Assembly: GCA_003216715.1 (NCBI GenBank)
Contig: QCIK01000009.1
Coordinates: 1 to 64,000 of the forward strand
Origin: Prochlorococcus sp. AG-402-L09
GTDB lineage: Bacteria; Cyanobacteriota; Cyanobacteriia; PCC-6307; Cyanobiaceae
Length of the DNA stretch: 64,000 nt
Reading direction: 5' to 3'
The notes under the pieces were generated by a model, which worked only from the letters and a program-made list of their open reading frames with translations, did not search any database and was not told where the DNA came from. Each line of letters starts with the position of its first letter. Position 1 is the first letter of the stretch. Below, one piece after another: positions 25,087 through 33,946 of the stretch. Both the position numbers and the translations under genes were made by a program.

Positions 25087-26133
25087 ATGAAATCAATGCC
25101 TGTCATCCCTCCCTCTGATAATCGTATTGCTCAATTAATTGATGCGAACCTTGATCGAGCAAGGGAAGGGCTTCGAGTTATGGAAGATTGGTGCAGATTT
25201 GGTTTAAAAAGAAGTGATTTTTCTATTCAAATTAAAGATTGGAGACAAGAACTAGGGGTTCATCACCACAACATTTATCGAAAAGCAAGGCTTACATCCA
25301 ACGACCCAGCAATGGGGGTTTCACATCCCTTACAAAAAGTCAGATCAACTCCAGAGGCTGTATTTATTGCAAACTCTTCCAGAGTTCAAGAAGCCTTAAG
25401 AGTAATAGAGGAATTTACTCGAATAACAGACCCGAAGCTTAGTGAACTAGCAACCAAAATTAGATACGAAACTTATGAGATCGAGATAAAAGTTCTCAAC
25501 AATACTGAGGGTGCACATAAAAGACAAACATTAAAAGATTGTTCAATATATTTAATAACCACACAAAAGAGAAATCTCGAAGAAATTGTTCTTCAGGCTC
25601 TAAAAGCTGGTGTAAAAATAGTTCAATATAGAGAGAAATTTTTACCTGATAGTGAAAAAATTTCTCAAGCTAAATACCTTGCCTCACTTTGCAAAAAATA
25701 CAATTCACTTTTTATAGTCAATGACCGTATCGATATAGCAATTGCGGTTGACGCTGATGGGGTTCATTTAGGTCAAGAAGATATACCTACACACATCGCG
25801 AGAGAGCTCCTGGGAGATGAAAAGATCATTGGCCGAAGCACGCACTGCCTTCAAGACATAAAAAATGCCGAAGAGGAAGGCTGTGACTATATTGGCATAG
25901 GACCAATTTTTTCCTCTGAAACAAAAAAGCAACTAACTCCTATTGGTATTGACAACCTTAGAAAGGGATTAAGCAAAACTCTCCTACCAGCATTTGCTAT
26001 TGGTGGAATCAATAGCTCAAATATCAAAAATTTAAACCAGATCAATAATCTACGTATAGCCGTATCTAATGCAATCATTAATTCAAGAGACCCCTTTTCA
26101 AAAACTGAAGAGCTTCTAAAATTTCTAACATGA
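25087..26133 (+). CDS. thiE: Thiamine-phosphate synthase, long cyanobacterial form with N-terminal extension domain
   Basis: 348 residues, ATG start. Residues about 10-140 (DANLDRAREGLRVMEDWCRF, RVQEALRVIEEF) are the extra N-terminal domain of cyanobacterial ThiE proteins. Residues about 150-345 are the ThiE barrel: VQYREK, VNDRIDIAIAVDADGVHLGQEDI, IGRSTH, DYIGIGPIF and AIGGI, all canonical. It couples the thiazole and pyrimidine phosphates into thiamin phosphate. It overlaps thiS by 4 bases (ATGA), so the two are co-translated. No TPP riboswitch motif is seen upstream. Confidence 0.95.
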   Translation: MKSMPVIPPSDNRIAQLIDANLDRAREGLRVMEDWCRFGLKRSDFSIQIKDWRQELGVHHHNIYRKARLTSNDPAMGVSHPLQKVRSTPEAVFIANSSRVQEALRVIEEFTRITDPKLSELATKIRYETYEIEIKVLNNTEGAHKRQTLKDCSIYLITTQKRNLEEIVLQALKAGVKIVQYREKFLPDSEKISQAKYLASLCKKYNSLFIVNDRIDIAIAVDADGVHLGQEDIPTHIARELLGDEKIIGRSTHCLQDIKNAEEEGCDYIGIGPIFSSETKKQLTPIGIDNLRKGLSKTLLPAFAIGGINSSNIKNLNQINNLRIAVSNAIINSRDPFSKTEELLKFLT

Positions 26134-26348
26134 GATTAAAAATTAACGGCGAAAGTAAAACCATTGAGAATACTAATAATGAATTTCTGATGGAGGGCTT
26201 ACTTGAACACTTAGGTTACAAACCTCAATTGGTTGTAGTTGAGTTAAATGGTGCAATTATTAACCCAAAAGATTGGATATGTACAAAAATAAAAGATGGT
26301 GATTGCTTAGAGGTTGTGACAATTGTTGGTGGAGGTTCTTACAGTTAA
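26130..26348 (+). CDS. thiS: Sulfur carrier protein ThiS with C-terminal tail after diglycine
   Basis: 72 residues, ATG overlapping the thiE stop. Beta-grasp fold pattern MRLKINGE...LLEHLGY...VVVELNGAIINPKDW...DGDCLEVVTIVGGGSYS. ThiS carries sulfur for thiazole synthesis on its C-terminal glycine, which normally ends the protein as -GG. Here three extra residues, SYS, follow GGG before the TAA. They must be removed to expose the diglycine, or the protein works differently. Family assignment is sound from fold pattern and thiE linkage. Confidence 0.9.
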   Translation: MRLKINGESKTIENTNNEFLMEGLLEHLGYKPQLVVVELNGAIINPKDWICTKIKDGDCLEVVTIVGGGSYS

Positions 26349-26367
26349 TTAACTCTGACAAAAATAA

Positions 26368-27333
26368 ATGTTCAAATTTACTCGCTTTAACTGGTTTAAA
26401 AGAAAAAGATTTTTCTCTTTTTTTGTTATTTCATCAATAATTTCCTGTTTTTTATTTAGTAATCCCAACATGGCGTCAGCAGCCAGTGGAGGACGCATCG
26501 GTGGAGGAAGTTTTCAAGCACCTTCAGCACCACGAAGCCAGAATTACGGAGGTTATGGAGGGAATAACTTTCGAGGCTATGGGAGTGGCTATAGAGGCGG
26601 TGGAATTGGTTTTCCTTTCTTGTTGCCAATATTTGGCTTTGGAGGTGGTGGGATTTTTGGATTTTTAATCCTTATGTCAATCGTTGGTGTGATTGTAAAT
26701 TCATTAAAAAACTCTTCGAATTTTTCCAACTCAGGTAATAACTCAATATCTTCTCAACCAACAAAACAACCCAATGTTTCTTTAATACAGTTTCAGATTG
26801 GCTTACTAGCTAGTGCAAAAGAAATTCAAGTTAAGCTTAGAGAACTTGCATCCTCTTCAGAAACCTCAACTTCATCTGGGCTTCAAAGAGTTCTTCAAGA
26901 CACAACACTCTCCTTACTAAGGAGGCCTGAATTATGGGTCTATTCAAATATAGAAACAGGCTCAGTTCCATTCGCCTCCGCAGAATCAACATTTAATCGG
27001 ATATCAATAACTGAAAGAAGCAAATTAAAAGCAGAACTCACATCAAATTATTCCGGTCAAATATCTACATCAGCAAATAACGAATTAAATCCTGGTGATT
27101 CTGACTCAACCAATGAATACATCGCAATAACTATTCTTGTAGCGACTAAAAAGGATTTAAGACTAAACAACTCCGCAAGCAACGAGCACATTACAGAGGC
27201 ATTGAGGCTCTTAGGATCAATATCCTCAATTGACTTAATCGCTCTAGAAGTTATCTGGCAACCCGACGGAGAAGGAGAGACTTTGAGAGAAGAAGAACTA
27301 ATAATTCAATACCCAAATCTTAAACATTTATAA
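26368..27333 (+). CDS. DUF1517 family membrane protein with Gly-rich segment
   Basis: 321 residues, ATG start. N-terminal basic stretch and membrane span/signal (about 17-38, SFFVISSIISCFLFS), then a Gly/Tyr-rich low-complexity region (about 42-78, RIGGGSFQAP...RGYGSGYRGGG), a second span (about 82-112), and a globular C-terminal domain (about 135-321) with NEYIAITILVATKKDL and EVIWQPDGEGETLREEEL. This is the DUF1517 layout in cyanobacteria and plastids. Function unknown; a membrane-anchored domain facing the cytosol is likely. It follows thiS by 19 bp. Confidence 0.8.
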   Translation: MFKFTRFNWFKRKRFFSFFVISSIISCFLFSNPNMASAASGGRIGGGSFQAPSAPRSQNYGGYGGNNFRGYGSGYRGGGIGFPFLLPIFGFGGGGIFGFLILMSIVGVIVNSLKNSSNFSNSGNNSISSQPTKQPNVSLIQFQIGLLASAKEIQVKLRELASSSETSTSSGLQRVLQDTTLSLLRRPELWVYSNIETGSVPFASAESTFNRISITERSKLKAELTSNYSGQISTSANNELNPGDSDSTNEYIAITILVATKKDLRLNNSASNEHITEALRLLGSISSIDLIALEVIWQPDGEGETLREEELIIQYPNLKHL

Positions 27334-27460
27334 AGTCAGTGTCTAAAGCAACCAAAAACCTGATTTCTTTATATTCTTTTCATCTTATTTACGTAAACAA
27401 CAGTCAAAAAATACATGAATAACAGTTAGCATTCCGTGACAGTTATTATTCAGATTAGAA

Positions 27461-27832
27461 GTGTCGGCTTCTTCACAACCAGAACCTCGCTCAATGAAAT
27501 GGGAAAGCTCCGGAGAGCTTGCTCAAAGAGACTTATCAGAATTAGTCACTCGTCTTCTAGATGTTGAATCGAGCAACAATAGTGATGAACTAACAAGACT
27601 TGGTAGCAAATATGACGAAGAGTCTTAAGACAATAAACTTTCCCTTGCGCTCTTTGAGTTCATAGCTCAACTTAAGAGAAAGAAGAGACTTTTAATGAGA
27701 AGAAAGACTATTCAATGGATAAACACCCCAGTTATTACTGAAGCAATATTCCGTTACGAAAAAGGTCTACTTCCCAATTCAATGAAATTATGGTTAGAGC
27801 AGGTTCTAGAAATAAACTCTACTAAAGATTAA
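27461..27832 (+). pseudogene. Small conserved-looking gene split by an in-frame TAA
   Basis: GTG at 27461 opens a 55-codon frame (MSASSQPEPRSMKWESSGEL..., ending YDEES) that stops at TAA 27626-27628. The very same frame continues with a protein-like sequence for 67 codons (DNKLSLALFEFIAQLKRKKRLLMRRK...WINTPVITEAIFRYEKG...SMKLWLEQVLEI) to TAA 27830-27832. Read through, it gives a coherent 122-residue helical protein, so the internal stop looks like a nonsense mutation (or sequencing error). The second half could be restarted at ATG 27695. Alternatively, these are two small genes. It overlaps the convergent larB stop by 4 bases. Function unknown. Confidence 0.6.
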
Positions 27833-28476
27833 ACTAATAAAATTCTAATAGCAGCCATCGCTGCACCATAACCATTATCAATATTCACTACTAATAATCC
27901 TGGAGCACAACTTGCGAGCATTCCCTCCAAGGCGGTTTTACCACCACCACTAATCCCATATCCAACTGAAACAGGAAGGCCAATAATTGGCTGAGGAATT
28001 AATCCAGCTAGTACGGTAGGCAATGCTCCCTCCATGCCGGCACATGCAATAACTACTTTTGCTAATTTTATTTCTTCCAGTCTATCTAGCAGCCTGTGAA
28101 GTCCTGCGACACCAACATCAATAAACAATTTCGTTTTTATTCCATGCAAATTCAATGCTATTTCTGCTTCTGACGCCACACCTACATCACTTGTTCCTCC
28201 AGTCAAAATAATTACTTCTTCCTCAGACGAAGTACATTCTTTAAACTCCCCCATAGTTAAACAACCAGATATTTCATGAAATTCTGCAGAGGGAAATTCA
28301 TCTATAAGTTTTTCTCCTTTCTCTTTGGAAAGTCTTGTTACCAAAGCAGTTTCAGACTCAAGTTGATATTTTTTCAATATTTCAGAAATTTGTTCAGTTG
28401 TTTTATGCTCCCCCCATATAGCCTCAATCACACCAAGTCGACTTCTCCTCTGAAAATCAATAATTGATTGATTCAT
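27829..28476 (-). CDS. larB: LarB-like nickel-pincer cofactor biosynthesis protein (PurE-like carboxylase domain)
   Basis: 215 residues, ATG start. The C-terminal half is PurE/AIR carboxylase-like (VIILTGGTSDVGVASEAEIAL, then KVVIACAGMEGALPTVLAGLIPQPIIGLPVSVGYG). The N-terminal helical part (about 1-60) belongs to LarB, which carboxylates and hydrolyses nicotinic acid adenine dinucleotide to start nickel-pincer cofactor synthesis. No larA, larC or larE is in the window, so its role here is inferred. It is the last gene of the era - trmD::ispF - TIGR03792 - larB operon, 2 bp after its neighbour. Confidence 0.85.
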   Translation of the reverse strand: MNQSIIDFQRRSRLGVIEAIWGEHKTTEQISEILKKYQLESETALVTRLSKEKGEKLIDEFPSAEFHEISGCLTMGEFKECTSSEEEVIILTGGTSDVGVASEAEIALNLHGIKTKLFIDVGVAGLHRLLDRLEEIKLAKVVIACAGMEGALPTVLAGLIPQPIIGLPVSVGYGISGGGKTALEGMLASCAPGLLVVNIDNGYGAAMAAIRILLV

Positions 28477-28478
28477 TT

Positions 28479-28934
28479 TTACTCTGGATTTAATTCCCCT
28501 TCAAATATCAATGGAAAAGGATTTCCACTTGTTTCACCTGTTTCCTTTCTGGCAATCTTTTCGAAATCCTGCTGGACAAGATTTATTTCTGGCTGAGAGA
28601 TGTTTTTCCAAACCTCTCTTGACTCCCAACCAATCAATAAGGTTGCCTCCTCAACTTTAGGATCCCAAAAAAGTTGGCGTCCTAAAAAACCATCTTGTTT
28701 CAACAACCATGGCTCCCATGTTCCTTCTTCGGCTTTTAACCAAGCATTTTTAAATTTTTTCGGGACATCAAGCTTAAGGTGTTCGACAATAGATTCCTTT
28801 GGAAAATTCACTTTCAATGAAGACTCAGCTTTAATAATTTTCACGTTTCCAAAAATAGTAGAAAGAAAAATCAAACCAACAAAAAGTATCCTAAATATTT
28901 TTTCGATAAAATTTTTCTTTCTACTTGTTTTCAT
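28479..28934 (-). CDS. TIGR03792 family protein, exported
   Basis: 151 residues, ATG start. Signal segment at about 12-34 ([17 protein letters not shown]) with a likely cleavage after KAES. The mature part is a small alpha/beta domain with [20 protein letters not shown]. This cyanobacterial family resembles antibiotic-biosynthesis-monooxygenase-like dimeric alpha/beta barrels; function unknown. The start overlaps the 3' end of the trmD-ispF gene by 14 bases, indicating translational coupling. Confidence 0.72.
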   Translation of the reverse strand: MKTSRKKNFIEKIFRILFVGLIFLSTIFGNVKIIKAESSLKVNFPKESIVEHLKLDVPKKFKNAWLKAEEGTWEPWLLKQDGFLGRQLFWDPKVEEATLLIGWESREVWKNISQPEINLVQQDFEKIARKETGETSGNPFPLIFEGELNPE

Positions 28935-30147
28935 TTCTTTTCATCAAAACAACTGCATGACAACATATACCTTCCTCTCTACCCTCAGCACCTAATTTCT
29001 CATTTGTAGTTGCTTTAACTCCTACATCATCAATTTCAACTCCTACTTTCTGAGATATTTTCTCCTTCATCAAGTCAATGTAAGGTTTTAATTTTGGTCT
29101 TTCAGCAACAATAACTGAATCAATATTTTCAATTTGCCAACCTTTCTTCTTAATTAATTCCATGACCTGTTGAAGAAGAATCAAACTATCTGCATTTTTC
29201 CATTTAGGGTCATCTGGAGGGAAATACTTTCCAATATCACCCAAAGATAATGCTCCTAAAATGGCATCCATAATTGCATGAGTAAGAACATCTGCATCAC
29301 TATGCCCATCAAGACCTAAACCTTCAGGATGATTTAATTTGACCCCTCCAAGTATTAAAGGTCGACCAGGGACCAGTCGGTGCATGTCATAACCGTTGCC
29401 TATTCGTAAGCTCACTTCAGTTTTCAATGATGAACTTCTCTTATCGAATGATAATTGGTCGAGCTTCCAAAGTTCGAACAAATCGGGTCTACGGGATTGC
29501 GTCCTGATTTTTCTTTGCTTCTCCCTCCATTCTTTAATTAATTTATGGTTACCACTTAGAAGGACATCAGGAACTTTCATACCTTTGAATTCTGAGGGTC
29601 GTGTGTATTGCGGATGTTCTAAAAGAAACTCATTATGACTTTCTTCCTCTAATGATTCCGCGCTACCTAAAGTTCCAGGCAATAGACGAACTACTCCATT
29701 AATAACAGTTATTGCAGGAATTTCTCCACCGGTAAGAACAAAGTCTCCAATTGAAATTTCTTCATCAGCTAGAGACCGAATCCTCTCATCAAATCCCTCA
29801 TAGCTACCACACATCAATATGAGTTGATCTTCTTTTGACCATCTATAAAAATCAGATTGAGATATTTTTCTGCCTTGTGGAGTCATTAAAAGTATTCTTT
29901 TTTTATTTAGCTTTGGAATTTGATCAAATACCGAAAAATATGGTTCAGGCTTTAAAACCATCCCAACACCTCCACCATATGGTTCATCATCAACTTTTCG
30001 ATAATTATCTATTGCATGGTCACGAGGATTGTGAATATGAATTGATGCAATCTTCTCATCAAATGCCTTTTTTATAAGTCCATGATTAAAAAAATTTTTA
30101 AATGCATCTGGAAAAAGGCTTACTATATCGAATCTAAATTTACTCAT
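28921..30147 (-). CDS. trmD-ispF: Fused tRNA (guanine-N1)-methyltransferase and 2-C-methyl-D-erythritol 2,4-cyclodiphosphate synthase
   Basis: One uninterrupted 408-codon frame, ATG start. Residues about 1-232 are TrmD ([47 protein letters not shown]), which makes m1G37 in tRNA. Residues about 247-405 are IspF: zinc ligands D254 and H256 in NGYDMHRL, then [23 protein letters not shown] and [12 protein letters not shown], the MEP-pathway isoprenoid enzyme. No stop separates them; IspF could also start separately at GTG codon 245 (29413-29415), the only usable internal start. The fusion may come from loss of the trmD stop. It is in an operon downstream of era (5-bp gap). Confidence 0.9.
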   Translation of the reverse strand: MSKFRFDIVSLFPDAFKNFFNHGLIKKAFDEKIASIHIHNPRDHAIDNYRKVDDEPYGGGVGMVLKPEPYFSVFDQIPKLNKKRILLMTPQGRKISQSDFYRWSKEDQLILMCGSYEGFDERIRSLADEEISIGDFVLTGGEIPAITVINGVVRLLPGTLGSAESLEEESHNEFLLEHPQYTRPSEFKGMKVPDVLLSGNHKLIKEWREKQRKIRTQSRRPDLFELWKLDQLSFDKRSSSLKTEVSLRIGNGYDMHRLVPGRPLILGGVKLNHPEGLGLDGHSDADVLTHAIMDAILGALSLGDIGKYFPPDDPKWKNADSLILLQQVMELIKKKGWQIENIDSVIVAERPKLKPYIDLMKEKISQKVGVEIDDVGVKATTNEKLGAEGREEGICCHAVVLMKRNENK

Positions 30148-30152
30148 ATAAA

Positions 30153-31094
30153 TTAGATCCCTTCATAACCAAACTCGTTAAGCCGAGAAGATTTACTTCT
30201 CCAGTCAGGAACAACTTTAACAAACAATTCTAAATAGACATTTCCATTAATTAGAGTTTGAATTTGCAATCTTGATTCTTGGCCAATTTTCTTCAACATA
30301 CTTCCTCCTTTACCAATTAAAATTCCTTTCTGACTTTTTTTCTCAACACAAATAGTTGCAAGAATTCCTGTTCTTGGATTCTCTTTAGATTTATTTTTCG
30401 AGGGTATATCTTCAATTTTATCAATAGAGACTGCAACACTATGAGGGACCTCTTCTCGTGTATTTATTAAAACTTGTTCTCTTATAAATTCAGCCATCAA
30501 AAACTTCTCAGGATGGTCACAATTCATATGACTTGGATATAACTGAGGTCCAAAAGGTAGTTTTTCTTCTATTTCATTAATTAATTCATTACATCCCTTT
30601 CCTGTAAGAGCACTACAACAAAATACTGGCCAATTTGTACTCTCAAAAAAGTCTAAATATTCTTGCTTTCTTTCTTTATATTGACTCAACTGGACAAGAT
30701 CCCATTTATTCAAGGCAACAATCACTGGGATTTGTAAATTCCTAATCAAATTCAAAATAAATGCATCACCCCTACCAGGGGAATGATTGGCTTCAAAAAC
30801 AACTAAAACCGCATCAACCTCTCCAATAGATCTCTTGGCACTCTGAACAAGTCTTTCACCCAATAAATGATGGGGTTTATGAATGCCAGGAGTATCTACA
30901 AAAATAATTTGAGACTTTTTATTCGTAAGAATTACCTTTAATCGATTTCTAGTGGTTTGCGCAATAGGTGATGTAATTGCTATTTTCTCACCAATAAATT
31001 TGTTAATGAAAGTTGATTTCCCAACATTAGGTCTACCAATTAATGCAACAAATCCTGACTTAAAATCCTCTTGATTTAAATCTCCCAAAGACAT
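30153..31094 (-). CDS. era: GTPase Era
   Basis: 313 residues, ATG start. G1 GRPNVGKST (about 21-29), G3 DTPG, G4 NKWD, and a C-terminal KH domain with [11 protein letters not shown] for RNA binding. It helps assemble the 30S ribosomal subunit by binding the 16S 3' end. First gene of a minus-strand operon with trmD-ispF. Divergent from the gene at 31145. Confidence 0.96.
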   Translation of the reverse strand: MSLGDLNQEDFKSGFVALIGRPNVGKSTFINKFIGEKIAITSPIAQTTRNRLKVILTNKKSQIIFVDTPGIHKPHHLLGERLVQSAKRSIGEVDAVLVVFEANHSPGRGDAFILNLIRNLQIPVIVALNKWDLVQLSQYKERKQEYLDFFESTNWPVFCCSALTGKGCNELINEIEEKLPFGPQLYPSHMNCDHPEKFLMAEFIREQVLINTREEVPHSVAVSIDKIEDIPSKNKSKENPRTGILATICVEKKSQKGILIGKGGSMLKKIGQESRLQIQTLINGNVYLELFVKVVPDWRSKSSRLNEFGYEGI

Positions 31095-31144
31095 TTTTTT
31101 CTCTACGATTATCTATAGCCTTACTCTAAAAGGACAATAAAACC

Positions 31145-31657
31145 ATGAATGAACAGAAACCAACTTTTAAAGAGGCTATGCAAGCATCAATGATTTGGTG
31201 CAGAAGTTGGGAAAACAATGAAATTAGTGACGAAGTTATTTCTGATCGAATTGGCGAGCTTATTAAAACGGTAGAAGGTGCAAGAGGATTCTTTGTTGTA
31301 AGTCTCTCAATAGATTGCCCCTTAATGGATAGATTTCCTGATGCATTAATTTTTAAATTAAGAAGTTCTGGAGAAATTGTTATTGACTTAACCGTAAAGA
31401 ATCTTGCGATGAGTTCAGCAATGACAATTACACATCGAAATAATAAAGATCCTCATGAAATCCAATCAGAGAGAATAAAGATTCGGTGTATTGAATTACT
31501 TAGATTATTAGATTCTAATCAGGTAAAACAACGTTTAGATGTTTTACTTGAAGCAACAAAAGGGCATGGTTCGGACCTGAAGTTTCTTAGTAAGTGGGAT
31601 TATAACGATGAACAAATCAATGCAATATCAGAAAGTATTTACGAAGTTGCAACATAA
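31145..31657 (+). CDS. Conserved cyanobacterial protein of unknown function, 170 residues
   Basis: ATG start with AAAAGGA upstream. Soluble mixed alpha/beta sequence, with GARGFFVVSLSIDCPLMDR, PDALIFKLRSSGEIVIDLTVKNLAMSSAM and a charged C-terminal half (IKIRCIELLRLLD). I do not recognise a named domain; the even composition suggests a real, conserved gene. It is followed within a few bases by a strong terminator hairpin. Confidence 0.75.
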   Translation: MNEQKPTFKEAMQASMIWCRSWENNEISDEVISDRIGELIKTVEGARGFFVVSLSIDCPLMDRFPDALIFKLRSSGEIVIDLTVKNLAMSSAMTITHRNNKDPHEIQSERIKIRCIELLRLLDSNQVKQRLDVLLEATKGHGSDLKFLSKWDYNDEQINAISESIYEVAT

Positions 31658-31683
31658 AAAAAGAGCCTTCCGGCTCTTTTTTT
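31656..31683. terminator. Bidirectional intrinsic terminator
   Basis: A stem of aaaaagagcc with ggctcttttt around the loop ttcc, with T-runs on both strands. It sits between the plus-strand 170-residue gene and the minus-strand BI-1 gene, so it can stop both. Confidence 0.85.
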
Positions 31684-31700
31684 ATGTTTAATTATTAGTC

Positions 31701-32438
31701 TTAATCTCTTCTTCCACCGCCTTGAAGAGCAATAATCAAACGAAGAACAAAAACAAATAAATTGATATAAGTTAGATACATTCCCAATGCCCCTGCTAAA
31801 TACTGTTCATCATTATATCTTCTAGGCATTGTGTAGAAATCTACAAAAGACATCGCAACAAAAAGTACAGTTCCAAAGCCAGCAATCATTAATTCAAATC
31901 CACTGCCTCCAAACATCCCTGGTGCAAATAAGCCACCAACAAACTGGAAAACCATTGCAATAATTAATCCAAGCAATCCAAGACCAACTGCGCCCTGCAA
32001 AGCTTGACCGACGTTATCACTCATTTTTCTGCCTACAGAAGATGCAATCACAAAAGTGATTCCAGTAGCGAATACAGCTGTCCCTATCGCTCCCATTCCT
32101 GCAACTTGAATTGCCAACCCAACAATCCCACTAAGAGTGAACCCAGTTAATAAGCTGAATCCGGTCAAGAGTGGAAGCGCTTTAGAGTTATTTGCATTGT
32201 TGGCAGCGCTGCTTGCCATGAAAAATAGAACTATCTCTGCAATAAATGAAACTATGAATAGTGGGCCAAATAGAGGATTGTTAGTTGCTTGTAGAGAAAG
32301 TCCACCTAAAACACCTAATCCAGTTAATGCCATTCCGCCGCCAACATAAGGCAAAGCTTTGTTAACTACATTTGGTCCGATAAGTGCACTTGATTGTGCT
32401 TCACGAATGGCTTGTTGGAAATTGCTGTTTGCTGGCAT
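31701..32438 (-). CDS. BAX inhibitor-1 (BI-1/YccA) family membrane protein
   Basis: 245 residues, ATG start. About seven hydrophobic segments are visible (first about 33-50, last about 222-238), with Gly-rich helices and the terminal ...LAGALGMYLTYINLFVFVLRLI typical of the family. Eukaryotic BI-1 affects calcium leak; bacterial homologues include YccA, which modulates FtsH. The role here is unknown. It is the last gene in a minus-strand run ftn2 - ffh - rpsP - phoH - BI-1 and is followed by the bidirectional terminator. Confidence 0.88.
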   Translation of the reverse strand: MPANSNFQQAIREAQSSALIGPNVVNKALPYVGGGMALTGLGVLGGLSLQATNNPLFGPLFIVSFIAEIVLFFMASSAANNANNSKALPLLTGFSLLTGFTLSGIVGLAIQVAGMGAIGTAVFATGITFVIASSVGRKMSDNVGQALQGAVGLGLLGLIIAMVFQFVGGLFAPGMFGGSGFELMIAGFGTVLFVAMSFVDFYTMPRRYNDEQYLAGALGMYLTYINLFVFVLRLIIALQGGGRRD

Positions 32439-32508
32439 AACGCACCAGATAATTAATAATACCTATTTTGACACAAAAAAAATAAGTCTTCATTAATGTG
32501 AATGCGGA

Positions 32509-33492
32509 TCACCCTATCGCCTTTTTTTTATCAAGTTCTGCGTATGCATCAACAACGCTTTGAACGAGTGGATGTCTGACGACATCTGCTGAAGTAAGTC
32601 TGCAAACTGAAATTCCATCAACCTTTTCCAGTAAATCTGCAGCTTCAATAAGACCACTCATTTGTCCAAATGGCAGATCTACTTGGGTTACATCTCCTGT
32701 TACGACCATCCTTGATCTCTCTCCTAGCCTGGTAAGAACCATTCTCATTTGTGCTGGGGTTGTATTTTGGGCTTCATCAAGTATCACAAAAGATTCTTCT
32801 AAAGTTCTACCTCTCATATAAGCCAAAGGAGCGACTTCTATAACGCTTTTTTCTATAAGTAAATTAGTTTTTTCCTGTCCAAGTAAAGAATGAAGAGAAT
32901 CATATAAAGGTCTTAAATAAGGATCTACTTTTTGCTGCAGGTCTCCAGGCAAAAAACCCAATCTTTCTCCAGCTTCAACTGCAGGTCTAGTTAATATAAT
33001 TTTTTCAATCTTCCTTTCGCTAAGCATTCGCACAGCCAATAAGGTTGCTAAAAATGTCTTACCTGTTCCTGCTGGACCTAAGGCAAAAGTAAGATCACTT
33101 TTTTCCATTGCTTCTACGTAAATTTTTTGTCTAATTGTTCTAGGTCTTAAAAGATTTCCTCTTTGACTTTTAGCTAAAACTTTATTTGTTGATTTCGCAT
33201 AATCATTTTTTTTTCCATTATCTAATGCTCCAGCTGCGGCTTGTAGATCAACGACTGAGACAATTTGTCCTTCTTGCCAAATTGGTCTAACCAATTCAAC
33301 AATTGCTGCAGCTCTCTCTAACTCATAAGAATTGCCTTTTATTTCAAGTTGTAATCCCCTCAAAGCAAAAGAAGCGCCTGTGATGCTTTCCAATCTATGA
33401 AGTGTTGACTGACCAGTACCTGACAAAGCAGTAGCGGCATCAGGATCAGGTAGATCTATTGTAAAGCGACCTTCAGTGGTTGCTTCAGACAT
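32509..33492 (-). CDS. phoH: PhoH family ATPase
   Basis: 327 residues, ATG start. An N-terminal KH-like part (about 1-80) precedes the ATPase: Walker A GPAGTGKT (about 139-146), Walker B VILDEAQNTTPAQMRMVLTRLG, then MVVTGDVTQVDLP. PhoH proteins are cytoplasmic ATPases linked to RNA metabolism; the Pho name comes from E. coli phosphate regulation and does not prove it here. It lies between rpsP (37 bp upstream) and the BI-1 gene. Confidence 0.94.
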   Translation of the reverse strand: MSEATTEGRFTIDLPDPDAATALSGTGQSTLHRLESITGASFALRGLQLEIKGNSYELERAAAIVELVRPIWQEGQIVSVVDLQAAAGALDNGKKNDYAKSTNKVLAKSQRGNLLRPRTIRQKIYVEAMEKSDLTFALGPAGTGKTFLATLLAVRMLSERKIEKIILTRPAVEAGERLGFLPGDLQQKVDPYLRPLYDSLHSLLGQEKTNLLIEKSVIEVAPLAYMRGRTLEESFVILDEAQNTTPAQMRMVLTRLGERSRMVVTGDVTQVDLPFGQMSGLIEAADLLEKVDGISVCRLTSADVVRHPLVQSVVDAYAELDKKKAIG

Positions 33493-33529
33493 AAATTTTC
33501 TTGAAGTTATTAATATTCATCAAAACTTC

Positions 33530-33862
33530 TTATTCAGAAGGTTCAGATGTAGCTGCATCTTTTTTCGTAGCTGATCTTTCTTTTTCTTGTTTTTGCTTGC
33601 CTATGACTTCAGCTGGTCGAACTTTCTTTTCAAGGAGTCCGCCTTTTTCTAATAAAGTTCTTACCGCATCAGTCGGTTGTGCGCCTTGTCCAAGGCGAAT
33701 TCTCAAGGCCTCAGTATCTAATCTAGTTTCTTTGGTTCTTGGATTGTAAAAGCCTAATTCCTGGAGAGGGCGACCATCTCGCCTCGATGTGCTATTACAG
33801 GCAACTAAACGAAAACTGGTTTCACGTTTTTTACCAAACCGCTTTAGGCGGAGCTTGATCAT
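33530..33862 (-). CDS. rpsP: 30S ribosomal protein S16
   Basis: 110 residues, ATG start. [20 protein letters not shown], then [16 protein letters not shown], is the S16 signature at the N-terminus. The C-terminus is extended by about 25 charged residues ([20 protein letters not shown]), as often in cyanobacteria. It is part of the 30S body and is needed for assembly. Confidence 0.96.
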   Translation of the reverse strand: MIKLRLKRFGKKRETSFRLVACNSTSRRDGRPLQELGFYNPRTKETRLDTEALRIRLGQGAQPTDAVRTLLEKGGLLEKKVRPAEVIGKQKQEKERSATKKDAATSEPSE

Positions 33863-33946
33863 CTTCGATTATTTGTAAGTGGATTGAACTTTTAGTTCTC
33901 ACATAAATAATACTCTACAGATGTTTAATTTCGCCCTTTGTTATAT

